Below are positions 11,795-19,308 of a DNA stretch of 20,299 nucleotides, one piece after another. Each line of letters opens with the position of its first letter. The stretch's first letter is position 1. A model generated the notes under the pieces. That model had not been told where the DNA came from and searched no databases. It saw nothing but the letters and a program-made list of their open reading frames with translations. The translations under genes and the position numbers were made by a program. The DNA is taken from positions 1 to 20,299 of the forward strand of contig JBEKFZ010000074.1 of assembly GCA_050013075.1 (NCBI GenBank). Reading direction: 5' to 3'. Source of the stretch: JBEKIK01 sp050013075. GTDB taxonomy: Bacteria; Planctomycetota; Planctomycetia; Pirellulales; Thermoguttaceae.

Positions 11795-14700
11795 ATGCTT
11801 ACGTCGGTCCTGCTGGCATTGTTGCTGACGGTCGCGGCGCAAAAGGATGCCGATCGAACGGCCCCGCCCGAGCGTCCCGTGTTCGGATTTCCCAACGAAG
11901 ACGGCATCCCATCCGCGTCTGCCGCCCCATCGGACCCGAATCTCGCGCCCGACGCAAACAACCGGTTACCCGAATCCTTCATAAGCGACGCCCGGCTGGC
12001 TGATATTTGTTTTATCGACGGCCAATACGGCTGGGCGGTGGGCGATCGCGGCGCCATCTGGCATACCGAAGACGGCGGCCGGCAATGGCTCTTACAGCCC
12101 AGCGGCGTTAATTGCCCGTTGCAGTCGGTTTGTTTCCTAACCAGGAAAATCGGCTTTACGGCGGGCGGATCGGCCCAACCATATTCGCACACCGGCGCGG
12201 GCGCGCTGCTTACAACCCGCGACGGAGGTCAAACCTGGACCGCCACTGCCCGCCTCACGTTGCCCGCACTTAAAAAAATCATCTTCACCGATCCCGAGCA
12301 CGGCTGGGCGATCGGTTTTCCCTCGGCCATGTATCGCTCGGGCGTATTCGCCTCGGACGACGGCGGCCGAAGTTGGCGTCCCTTGTTCGGATCGGACGGT
12401 TCCGCCTGGTTGACCGGCGATTTTCTCACTCCCGCCGCCGGGGCATTGGCCGGCTGTTATGCCACGGCAGCCACGGTCGGCCGCGGCGAAATCGAACCGT
12501 TCCGCATCAACGATACCGGGTTGCAAAATCTTCGCCAGTTGCGCCTTGTGCCTCCGCTTTACGGCTGGCTGGTCGGCGACGGCGGACTTGCAATGCTCAC
12601 CGGAAACGCCGGCGCGGCCTGGCACGTTCCCTCGGGCAATTTTCCGGCGCAAGCCGCCCGGCATTTCGATTTCGCCGCCCTGGCAGTGCGCGGTCCCAAG
12701 GCCTGGATCGCCGGAACGCCCGGCACTCGGGTTTTTTACTCCCCCGACGCCGGAGCTACCTGGAGTTCGTTTTCCACCGGCGTCTCCACCCCGCTTACGG
12801 CGATTACTTTTGCCAATGACGAACATGGCTGGGCCGCCGGAGCGCTGGGAACCATTCTGGCCACCGCCGACGGCGGGCGGACCTGGCAACGGCAACGCTC
12901 CGGCGGAACCCGGGCGGCCATCCTCGCTCTGGTGGCCCAAGCCGAAGACGTACCCTTGGAATTACTCGCCAAACTTTCGGGCAATGACGGATACCTCAGC
13001 GCGGTCGAGGTCCTTACCCGGCGCGACGTCGAGGTCCGCCCCAACGACGACGTCCCGCTGGCCGAACGCCTCAATCAGGCCGTGGCCGCCGTGGGCGGCA
13101 GCTACGCCGACCTCGCCTGGCAGTTCCCCTTGCGCCAAAGCGGAGTGCAACTCACCGCCGGGCATTATGTCCGGCATTGGGACCTCATCCACAACGGCCG
13201 CGGCATGGAGACTCTGGAAGAACACTTAGTCAGGCAATTACGCCTTTGGCGCCCGGACGCGGTTGTTACCGACAACATCAATTCCCGCGACGCGGATCAA
13301 CTCGGCCAACTCATCGGCAAGGCGGTGTTGCAGGCCGTCGATAAGGCGGCCGATGCGAGTTCCTATCCCGGGCAAATCGCCGAAGCCGGCTTAAGTCCCT
13401 GGCAAGTAAAAAAAGTTTACTCCGCCGCGGATTCCCTCGTGCACGGTTCGATGGATTTAGCAACGTCGCAATTCGCCGCCCGGCTTGGCCGATCCCTGGC
13501 CGATGCCGCCGCCGAACCGCGCGGGCTGCTGTCCGACCGCTTTTGCCTTTCACCGCCAACGCTGGGATTCATCGCCTTGACCGACCGCCCGGCCGACAAT
13601 CAACAATCGCGCGACTTGATGGCCGGCCTGGCCCCGGGCTCGGAAGCACGCCGGGAATTAACCAGCGCGCCGGTGGAAAATATCGACGCCCTCCAACGCA
13701 CGGCCCTAAAACAGCGCAACGCCCGGGCCATCCTGGAACAGGCCCTGCGCAATCCGGACGCGCAATCCAACCTCTTGGCGCAAAGCAGCGAATTAATCCG
13801 CGGTTTGGACTACGACGGCGCAGGGCGCATACTCTATTACCTTGCCGATCGATTTCATCGCACAGGCCGATGGACTATGGCCGCCGAAACCTTTACAATC
13901 CTCGCCGACCGTTATCCGCAACATCCGTTGGCCCGGCCGGCCTTGCTCTGGCTGGTGCAATACTACGCAAGCGGTGAAATCGCCTGGCAAGAGCACTCCG
14001 TGCGAAATGCAATCCCGCGCCAACCCTCGGCGCCGGCGCTTGATGCGGCAAAACTTGAAGACCGCCTGGCCCGCGCCGCAACCTTGGGCAAACAAATCGA
14101 GCGGACCCGCCCCGATCTGTTCGCCGAGCCTGCGCTAAGATTTCCCCTGGCCGCGGCCTGGCGAAATCAAGGCTCGCCCAAGCCGGCCGAACAATTCTAC
14201 CTGGCCGAAAGCCGCAGCCCGGACCGCGACGCATGGTCGGCCTGCGCCAAAGGCGAAATTTCGCTGGCCGATCCGAATACCAAGCAATCCAAGCCCACAC
14301 AGCCATGCTGGAAGGCCGCGGTCAAGCCCAAGTTGGACGGGCGCCTGGACGACGCCGTTTGGCAAAAAATCGAATCAGTTCCGCTTAAAAGCCCGCTGAA
14401 GGACGACGACGATTGGCCCGCCGTGGCCGCTTTTGCCTACGACAACGAGTTTCTTTACATCGCCGTAACTTGCCGGCGTGCGCCCGGAGTGAAATACGAG
14501 CCTGCCACAACGCCGCGGCCGCGCGACGCCGATCTCACGGCCCGGGATCGCGTGGACATACTCATCGACATCGACCGCGACTTCGCCACATATTACCAAC
14601 TCTCGTTCGACTATCGCGGGTTTACTGCCGAGTCCCTATGGGGCGATCCAGCCTGGAACCCAACTTGGTTCGTGGCCGCCAACTTGACCGACGAAGCCTG

Positions 14701-14875
14701 GACCGTGGAGGCAGCCGTTCCCTTGGATCAAATTACCGGTCAACACCCCAAGCTGCGGGACGTATGGACCGTGGGAGTGCAACGGACCATCCCAGGCGTG
14801 GGTTTTCAATCCTGGTCCACTCCCGCTTCCACCCAGGTGATGCCGGAGGGATTTGGTTACCTGATTTTTCAGTAA
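11795..14875 (+). CDS. Large exported protein: beta-propeller, degenerate PIG-L-like domain, helical repeats, CBM9-like domain
   Basis: About 1026 residues; ATG 11795 (or GTG 11789, two residues longer) begins a short signal peptide, MLTSVLLALLLTVAAQ. Residue numbers below count from 11789. (1) About 70-370: six Ycf48/BNR-type blades with the repeating 'GW.xG..G.i..T.DGG.tW' pattern. (2) About 375-550: a segment shaped like a PIG-L/LmbE deacetylase (AILALVAQAEDVPLELLAKL, then RPDAVVTDNINSRDADQLGQLIGKAVL). The AHPDD zinc motif is QAED (384-387) and the later HxDH is DADQ (501-504), so the metal ligands are gone. (3) About 634-827: TPR-like helices. (4) About 838-1028: CBM9-like domain (LDGRLDDAVWQK, DRVDILIDIDRDFATYYQLSFD, WTVEAAVPL). 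A surface or periplasmic binding role is likely; the ligand is unknown. A hairpin with a T-run follows. Confidence 0.88.
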   Translation: MLTSVLLALLLTVAAQKDADRTAPPERPVFGFPNEDGIPSASAAPSDPNLAPDANNRLPESFISDARLADICFIDGQYGWAVGDRGAIWHTEDGGRQWLLQPSGVNCPLQSVCFLTRKIGFTAGGSAQPYSHTGAGALLTTRDGGQTWTATARLTLPALKKIIFTDPEHGWAIGFPSAMYRSGVFASDDGGRSWRPLFGSDGSAWLTGDFLTPAAGALAGCYATAATVGRGEIEPFRINDTGLQNLRQLRLVPPLYGWLVGDGGLAMLTGNAGAAWHVPSGNFPAQAARHFDFAALAVRGPKAWIAGTPGTRVFYSPDAGATWSSFSTGVSTPLTAITFANDEHGWAAGALGTILATADGGRTWQRQRSGGTRAAILALVAQAEDVPLELLAKLSGNDGYLSAVEVLTRRDVEVRPNDDVPLAERLNQAVAAVGGSYADLAWQFPLRQSGVQLTAGHYVRHWDLIHNGRGMETLEEHLVRQLRLWRPDAVVTDNINSRDADQLGQLIGKAVLQAVDKAADASSYPGQIAEAGLSPWQVKKVYSAADSLVHGSMDLATSQFAARLGRSLADAAAEPRGLLSDRFCLSPPTLGFIALTDRPADNQQSRDLMAGLAPGSEARRELTSAPVENIDALQRTALKQRNARAILEQALRNPDAQSNLLAQSSELIRGLDYDGAGRILYYLADRFHRTGRWTMAAETFTILADRYPQHPLARPALLWLVQYYASGEIAWQEHSVRNAIPRQPSAPALDAAKLEDRLARAATLGKQIERTRPDLFAEPALRFPLAAAWRNQGSPKPAEQFYLAESRSPDRDAWSACAKGEISLADPNTKQSKPTQPCWKAAVKPKLDGRLDDAVWQKIESVPLKSPLKDDDDWPAVAAFAYDNEFLYIAVTCRRAPGVKYEPATTPRPRDADLTARDRVDILIDIDRDFATYYQLSFDYRGFTAESLWGDPAWNPTWFVAANLTDEAWTVEAAVPLDQITGQHPKLRDVWTVGVQRTIPGVGFQSWSTPASTQVMPEGFGYLIFQ

Positions 14876-14924
14876 CGCTTGACAACGATACTCTTAGGGT
14901 GCGACAATCTCCTATTGCATGGTT

Positions 14925-14990
14925 CGGCAGCGACCAAACAGCAGAGCCGGACCGTGTCGGCAGCGGCCAAACAGCAGAGCCGGACCGTGT
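14925..14990. repeat. Two tandem copies of a 33-base unit
   Basis: Units 14925-14957 and 14958-14990 differ at one base (CGGCAGCGACC versus CGGCAGCGGCC) and each ends AGAGCCGGACCGTGT. The same ending recurs in the hairpin at 18154-18205. Unit length is a multiple of three, but no gene covers it. Confidence 0.85.
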
Positions 14991-15005
14991 CGGTCCGGTA
15001 TTTTT
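14981..15005 (+). terminator. Probable intrinsic terminator
   Basis: CGGACC (14981-14986), loop GTGTC, GGTCCG (14992-14997), then GTATTTTT. The 6-bp G/C-rich stem with T-run lies 106 bp after the stop of the large exported protein and 60 bp before the next gene. The stem is formed by the end of the second 33-base tandem unit. Confidence 0.6.
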
Positions 15006-15064
15006 GCCGCACTTTGGCTGGATGCAAACCTTAAACCAAAACCCTTCCACACCGAGTTGCATTG

Positions 15065-15847
15065 ATGAATCGCACAGTAACTAACGGATGTATTGCGGCA
15101 GGCGCCGTCCTGTTTTTGCTTTTTTTCGCGGGATGCGGGACCAGCTATTACGAACAACGCCTGGATAAGCGGATCAAGGAGCTTAAATTAGGCTCCAAGT
15201 TCAATCTCTTGTCGTCGCCGATCGATGTGCCCGGCACGCAGGTAACGATTTGCGTTCCGCAAAAAAACGATTCCAACAAACAAGCTTATGAAAACATGTT
15301 AACCGGCGGTTTTGAAAGTCCGCCTTTGCAGGAAGGCGCCACGCCCGACGGTAGGCCGATCGATCTCCGGCGGATAAAACCCAACCTGGTTGAAATAACC
15401 GACTTGAAACTTACATTCGAAGGGTTCATTCCGGACGCCAAAGGAGGCAAACAACCCTATTATCTTTATGTGGCCGTGAGCACTGGTCCAAACAGGGCAA
15501 ATTACCCCAGAAACCTGCAGGGCGAACTGGTTTCAAAAATTAATGAGACCACCCCGCTAACCGAGTATAAAGCCCAAACCCCCGAGGGCCGATCCATCGA
15601 CTGGCAAGAGTGCCACGCTACCGGGAATCAACAATTCTATTACGTCAAGCCTAGTGGAGAGGGCCAATTCGTTCAGTTGCACGGCGCCATTGAATTGCTC
15701 TTCCACGAAGAAAACGACGCCTTGGTTACCCTGATTTGGCGCTGGCCCGCCGGACTGGAAAACACTATCGATTTCAAATCGTGGATGGATATGACGGCCG
15801 GCTGCATGAAGGTAAAACCCAAAACCCCGGCCCCAGGCGGCGAATAA
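15065..15847 (+). CDS. Lipoprotein of unknown function
   Basis: A 260-residue protein with a lipoprotein signal: MNRTVTNGCIAAGAVLFLLFFAGC, cleavage before C24 (lipobox FAGC). The mature part is soluble, beta-rich and without recognised domains. It contains VPGTQVTICVPQKND (about 53-67), ITDLKLTFEGFIPDAKGGKQPYYLYVAVST and, near the end, HGAIELLFHEENDALVTLIWRWP, which resembles domains that measure fit or bind at the membrane, but no function follows. The C terminus is Pro/Lys-rich (KVKPKTPAPGGE). ATG 15065 is preferred to the adjoining TTG 15062. It is separated from the large exported protein by a likely terminator, so it is probably its own transcript. Confidence 0.85.
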   Translation: MNRTVTNGCIAAGAVLFLLFFAGCGTSYYEQRLDKRIKELKLGSKFNLLSSPIDVPGTQVTICVPQKNDSNKQAYENMLTGGFESPPLQEGATPDGRPIDLRRIKPNLVEITDLKLTFEGFIPDAKGGKQPYYLYVAVSTGPNRANYPRNLQGELVSKINETTPLTEYKAQTPEGRSIDWQECHATGNQQFYYVKPSGEGQFVQLHGAIELLFHEENDALVTLIWRWPAGLENTIDFKSWMDMTAGCMKVKPKTPAPGGE

Positions 15848-15875
15848 ACACGTTCCCACACTCCGGCAAAAACTT

Positions 15876-15899
15876 GTTCCCACGCTCCAGCGCGGGAAC
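15876..15899. repeat. Hairpin repeat GTTCCCACGCT/AGCGCGGGAAC
   Basis: A diverged copy of 802-831 with one mismatch in the stem, preceded by a half copy (CGTTCCCACACTCCG from 15851). Lies between convergent genes, after the lipoprotein stop. Confidence 0.75.
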
Positions 15900-15905
15900 G
15901 ATTGT

Positions 15906-15923
15906 AACCGCTTGCGGTTTCGC
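15906..15923. repeat. Short palindromic repeat AACCG-CTTG-CGGTT (copy 4)
   Basis: AACCGCTTGCGGTTTCGC, seven bases before the end of the minus-strand anti-sigma-like gene. Confidence 0.85.
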
Positions 15924-15929
15924 AATTTG

Positions 15930-16340
15930 TTATTTTCTCCGGCGCAAATAGCCCGCGCTCGATTGAAAATACTTCCGCCGCCGCTGTTTAATTATCTCCC
16001 GGTCTTCCTTTTGCCGGGCCTTTAGATCGGCCATGTTCGCCAGGCAAAACCGGCAGCCTACCACCTCCAAATGAAACGCAATGTAGTCGGCCGTTTTCTC
16101 GCTCAGGGCCTGCAACAAAAAACTGCCTAATTGCTCCTTCGTCGGGCAACTCAAACGATGACCGCGCCAGATCTCGCCCACTGAATGTACGCCCGCGTTC
16201 CGCCTGGCGTGGATCGTACTGAGTCGTCCTATCAAACTGCGATCCGCCCGCAGCACCCGTTCGATAGCCGCCATCTCTTCGGCGGGCAAGGCCTCGTCAA
16301 GGTAGGCTTCCAGTTCGGATTCTCGGATCTCAGTACTCAT
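15930..16340 (-). CDS. Anti-sigma-factor-like zinc-binding protein
   Basis: A 136-residue protein with a helical N-terminal half (ESELEAYLDEALPAEEMAAIERVLRAD) and a zf-HC2-like second half, SCPTKEQLGSFLLQALSEKTADYIAFHLEVVGCRFCLANMADL. Potential zinc ligands are C65, H90, C96 and C99. The spacing is H-x5-C-x2-C, whereas classical anti-sigma (ZAS) domains have H-x3-C-x2-C. The very basic tail (RRRKYFQSSAGYLRRRK) suggests contact with nucleic acid or another protein. There is no membrane helix and no ECF sigma factor nearby. ATG 16340 (MSTEIRESEL) is preferred; ATG 16352 would add four residues (MLEG) whose codons form the GGAGGGG ribosome-binding motif. Lies downstream of htrA on the same strand. 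Confidence 0.75.
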   Translation of the reverse strand: MSTEIRESELEAYLDEALPAEEMAAIERVLRADRSLIGRLSTIHARRNAGVHSVGEIWRGHRLSCPTKEQLGSFLLQALSEKTADYIAFHLEVVGCRFCLANMADLKARQKEDREIIKQRRRKYFQSSAGYLRRRK

Positions 16341-16439
16341 CCCCTCCAACATACCATCCGACGCTCGGTAATGCTACCCGGCCTCGGATTCTGGCGGAAT
16401 TTTAACCCTTTATCGCGCCGGATCGCGGGAACAAGGTTA

Positions 16440-16458
16440 AAACCGCTTGCGGTTTCGC
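16440..16458. repeat. Short palindromic repeat AAACCG-CTTG-CGGTTT (copy 5)
   Basis: Full 19-base copy, four bases from the start of a period-7 array. Confidence 0.85.
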
Positions 16459-16461
16459 GCT

Positions 16462-16504
16462 GCCCACTGTCCACCGCCCACTTGCCCACCGTCCACTGCC
16501 CACT
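16462..16504. repeat. Period-7 tandem array (GYCCACT type) ending at the htrA stop
   Basis: Six GCCCACT/GTCCACC units with one 8-base slip, stopping two bases from the htrA stop codon (TAA, minus strand, 16507-16509). Reverse-complement relative of the GTGGACG arrays. Confidence 0.85.
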
Positions 16505-16506
16505 AA

Positions 16507-17883
16507 TTAACGCTGGGCCGTTTTTACCGTGCCTATCGGCAGATATCCGTACCAGGTTTTATCGCCCCGGAGGATGTAGAACATCACCGGGTTAAGACTG
16601 GCAAAGTCGGGCCGGTTAAGAATATAGGTGACGTTTTCCAGCGAAACTGTCTCCCAGATGTGCACGCCCACCAGTACGTCCCCAGTGCGGATGCCCTGGT
16701 TGGCGGCCGGACTGTTTGCACGCACGGCGGTGATCTTCAATCCGCCGCTATATCGCGTTTGATGGGCTAAGCGGAATTCCTCGGCCGATATCGGTTTCAG
16801 TTCCAGGCCCAGCGCTTCCCAGATCGGTCCGGTGGGCGTTTTTTGCGTTTCCGGCTGTGCCGCCAGGGTCAGACGCTTTGCCGTGGATTCGCCCGATCGC
16901 CTCAGCGCTATTTCGATTTTGTCGCCGGGTTTGCAGTCCAAAAAAGCCCGTTGCAGATCCAATGCCCGATGGATTTCCACGTCGTCAAGCCGTGTAATCA
17001 CGTCGCCGGGTTTAATGCCGGCCTCTGCCGCGGGACTGCTCTTTTCCACCGATTCCACAACCACTCCCAGTGAAGTCCCCCCTGAATTCTCGGTGCCCGC
17101 AACAACCCCGTGCCAGGTCTTGTTCGCATTAACGGACGCCAACATCGATGCCGCCGCCGACATGGCCTTGTCCGCCGGAATGGCAAATCCAATCCCTTGC
17201 GCGCCCGCCCGCACCGCCACGTTAATCCCGATCAACTCGCCGTCGATGTTCAACAGCGGACCCCCGGAATTGCCCGGATTTATGCTCGCGTCGGTCTGGA
17301 TCAGATCGTCGTAATACTGAGCGTCGTTGACCTGCACCGATCGATGCAATGCGCTTACTATCCCCCGGGTTACCGTGTGTTCGTATCCGTAGGCGTTGCC
17401 CATGGCAATCACGGTTTCCCCGGTCATCAGGTCCGAGGAGGTGCCAATTTTAATAACGGGAATTTCCTGCTTGGCGTCAATCTTTATTATCGCCAGGTCC
17501 GTTTCCGCATCCCGGGCGATCAGCTTGGCAACATACTTCTCCCCGCCGACCAAAGTTACTTGAATATCCCGGACCCCGTCGACTACGTGATAATTCGTGA
17601 TGATATATCCTCGGTGGTCGATCACCACGCCCGTGCCCATGCCGTTCACCCGGCGCCCGGCATCAGCCCCCGGTGGCTGGACGGTGCTTGCCGCGACCGT
17701 TTTTTCACCGCGGATGTTGACCACCGAATCCCGGGCGCCCTCCACCGCCTTGACAATCGGGCTGAACCTCTGTTCCGAGCCGGCGGCATTCTGAAACCAC
17801 AATATGGAAAGAATTATCGCCGCCATGCACAACGCGGCGTTGGTGCTGAATGACCATCTTGGGCGTGCTGTTCGATGGGGCAT
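16507..17883 (-). CDS. HtrA/DegP-family serine protease with two PDZ domains
   Basis: Periplasmic protein quality-control protease of 458 residues from ATG 17883. N-terminal signal or anchor helix about 14-34; trypsin-like domain with H99 (TNYHVV), D129 (TDLAII) and S206 (NPGNSGGPL), all intact; PDZ1 about 258-340 (LGVVVESVEKSSPAAEAGIKPGDVITRLDD) and PDZ2 about 358-440 (LKITAVRANSPAANQGIRTGDVLVGV). Two PDZ domains match DegP/DegQ architecture. The frame is open upstream to 18018, but that part (GMDKPALGLSCVRPPK...) lacks a signal sequence and has no family match, so MPHRTARPRWSF is chosen. No clear ribosome-binding site. Convergent order with the lipoprotein at 15065; the anti-sigma-like gene follows downstream. 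Confidence 0.95.
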   Translation of the reverse strand: MPHRTARPRWSFSTNAALCMAAIILSILWFQNAAGSEQRFSPIVKAVEGARDSVVNIRGEKTVAASTVQPPGADAGRRVNGMGTGVVIDHRGYIITNYHVVDGVRDIQVTLVGGEKYVAKLIARDAETDLAIIKIDAKQEIPVIKIGTSSDLMTGETVIAMGNAYGYEHTVTRGIVSALHRSVQVNDAQYYDDLIQTDASINPGNSGGPLLNIDGELIGINVAVRAGAQGIGFAIPADKAMSAAASMLASVNANKTWHGVVAGTENSGGTSLGVVVESVEKSSPAAEAGIKPGDVITRLDDVEIHRALDLQRAFLDCKPGDKIEIALRRSGESTAKRLTLAAQPETQKTPTGPIWEALGLELKPISAEEFRLAHQTRYSGGLKITAVRANSPAANQGIRTGDVLVGVHIWETVSLENVTYILNRPDFASLNPVMFYILRGDKTWYGYLPIGTVKTAQR

Positions 17884-18153
17884 GGGGCGTCTATTGCACT
17901 TGTTATCTGTTTGACCGCGGCCTCCGCTTTTTGGCGGCCGCACGCAGGACAACCCAAGCGCGGGCTTATCCATCCCACGCCATCGTAAGAGTACTTGTGG
18001 TTCATCGGTTCCATACAATCCATGCCTTGATTAGTCCAAACGCCACCGGAAAAACCAACCCATACCACCAGACATCATATTGCGTGGTTTGGAAAGAATA
18101 GGCAAAATGCTCTAGTCGAGCGCCTCGGGTAATGAATGTCGAGTTTTCGCCTC

Positions 18154-18205
18154 AGAGCCGGGCCGTGTCGGGTGCGGAATTACCGGGGCGACACGTCCCG
18201 GCTCT
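18154..18205. repeat. Hairpin repeat, 17-base arms AGAGCCGGGCCGTGTCG
   Basis: The left arm 18154-18170 and right arm 18189-18205 pair with one mismatch (16 of 17). The left arm is a variant of the AGAGCCGGACCGTGTCGG ending of the 33-base tandem units at 14925-14990, so the two sites share a repeat family. Confidence 0.8.
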
Positions 18206-18242
18206 GACTTTTCCACGCGACATTAACTTTCCCGACACTCAA

Positions 18243-18265
18243 TAGCCGCAGCACTTGTGCCGCTA
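18243..18265. repeat. Degenerate palindromic repeat around GCACTTGTGC (copy 4)
   Basis: TAGCCGCAGCACTTGTGCCG resembles the copy at 11754-11773 (core GCACTTGTGC identical) but the outer stem is eroded. Lies 23 bases after the end of a minus-strand gene. Confidence 0.5.
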
Positions 18266-18288
18266 GTCAAACGCAATGGCGGCACGGT

Positions 18289-19026
18289 CTATCGAGTACC
18301 GCGCTCGGACGGCCGTGGCGGTAGCTGGGCCTCGATCAACTGCTCGGGCTTCTTTACCGGAGGCGAAGAAAATATCCAACTCGACGACTCCCGAGGCATA
18401 TCAAGCTGCCTGGGAACCGATGTGCCCGACTTGTCCATATCTGATGTGATCGGCGGAGGGGGAATTTCCTCGGGCAACGGGGCCTTGGGCTGTGAATTTT
18501 TTGCCGGCACGGAAGACTCTCGCTCCTTTGGAATTGGGGCCTTTTCATAAGAGACCGGCTGCATGCCTTCGTCCCTGGGACAAAACACCGGTTGTGTAGG
18601 CACCGGAGCAAATCTGGCAATGACCGGCGCCTGGGCCTGTTCCCCTTTTTCCGGCTCTTTAAAGCGCCCCAAGCGTCCGCAATTGGCGCAAATTCCCAAC
18701 CGGCCGCGCCGTGCCATTAGTTTGGCAAAAGGCGAGTTATTAAGTTTTTCAAGCTGCTTGGGATCGGCTTCGTTTAGAACTTCGCCTTCCTCATTACCAC
18801 CGGAGGTGCAATCCGGCTCTTTGGGAATGGATGCCGTACATCCCCCGGTACACTCCGAGGCCCCATTGCAGCAGCACCCCGCCCGTTTGTATTCCAGCGA
18901 CCAATTATTCGATTGACAGAGCATCCAGCCTTGTTCCGTCCTGTGCCACGAGCACCCCCAGCCGCTGATTAAAAGGGCGCCAAGGGGAATAATCATTCCC
19001 CAGATCCCCCAAATACGCCTGTGCAC
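18289..19026 (-). CDS. Cysteine-rich envelope protein, possible lipoprotein
   Basis: A 245-residue protein starting at GTG 19026, which follows GGGGGG at seven bases (an unusually good ribosome-binding site here). A hydrophobic N terminus (IWGMIIPLGALLISGWGC) ends at C25. The lipobox is imperfect (GWGC), so lipid attachment is uncertain and plain secretion is possible. The next 90 residues are cysteine-dense: C37, C51-C53 (CCC), C59, C63, C73, then CANC (C113, C116). The second half is Pro/Lys/Glu-rich and disordered (EEIPPPPITSD, SSPPVKKPEQ). The block RFAPVPTQPVFCPR (about 139-152) looks like the conserved core. Disulfide-rich or metal-binding surface role; no family assigned. Upstream of htrA on the same strand. 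Confidence 0.75.
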   Translation of the reverse strand: MHRRIWGIWGMIIPLGALLISGWGCSWHRTEQGWMLCQSNNWSLEYKRAGCCCNGASECTGGCTASIPKEPDCTSGGNEEGEVLNEADPKQLEKLNNSPFAKLMARRGRLGICANCGRLGRFKEPEKGEQAQAPVIARFAPVPTQPVFCPRDEGMQPVSYEKAPIPKERESSVPAKNSQPKAPLPEEIPPPPITSDMDKSGTSVPRQLDMPRESSSWIFSSPPVKKPEQLIEAQLPPRPSERGTR

Positions 19027-19070
19027 GGCAAATCCCCCCTAACGCAAGGCATTATAAACAATGTAAAAGT

Positions 19071-19089
19071 AAACCGCTTGCGGTTTTGC
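19071..19089. repeat. Short palindromic repeat AAACCG-CTTG-CGGTTT (copy 6)
   Basis: AAACCGCTTGCGGTTTTGC, one base different from the consensus; direct repeat with copy 7, 12 bases apart. Confidence 0.85.
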
Positions 19090-19101
19090 AATGCATCAAG
19101 T

Positions 19102-19120
19102 AAACCGCTTGCGGTTTCGC
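19102..19120. repeat. Short palindromic repeat AAACCG-CTTG-CGGTTT (copy 7)
   Basis: Exact consensus. A truncated eighth copy (AAACCGCTTACTG, about 19303-19315) overlaps the end of the DUF4159 gene. Confidence 0.85.
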
Positions 19121-19238
19121 AATATAGTTGCCACAACCTACAATAGGTCCCTTAGGCTTGGATCGGCATGTAACAATCGGAAAATTAGGAATATTCGGAA
19201 AAGATTGCCCATTTTCACTGCTACAAGGAATATAGCCT

Positions 19239-19293
19239 GTAGGGTGCGTGAAACGCACCCCCGACAGATTATGGTGCGTTTCACGCACCCTAC
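19239..19293. repeat. Perfect 21-bp inverted repeat of the GGTGCGTGAAACGCACC family
   Basis: Arms 19239-19259 and 19273-19293 are exact reverse complements, both containing GTAGGGTGCGTGAAACGCAC, with a 13-base centre. Each arm is also a 7-bp hairpin. Same family as the cluster at 1655-1744, about 17.5 kb away. It stands 15 bases from the end of the DUF4159 gene. Confidence 0.9.
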
Positions 19294-19308
19294 AAAAATT
19301 CAAACCGC

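Larger units (their letters stand above)
17884..18288. other. 405-bp gap upstream of htrA
   Basis: No convincing gene. A minus-strand frame (17814-18068, 84 codons) overlaps the htrA start and encodes GWISPRLGCPACGRQK, a CxxC that could be the remnant of a small zinc-ribbon protein, but it has no second CxxC and no family match. The left part should contain the htrA promoter. The right part holds two hairpins (18154-18205 and 18243-18265). Confidence 0.5.

Noticed and set aside
17814..18068. Minus-strand 84-codon frame with a CPAC motif upstream of htrA
   Set aside because: It overlaps the htrA start, has a single CxxC, no family match and an unlike-protein C terminus; at most a remnant.
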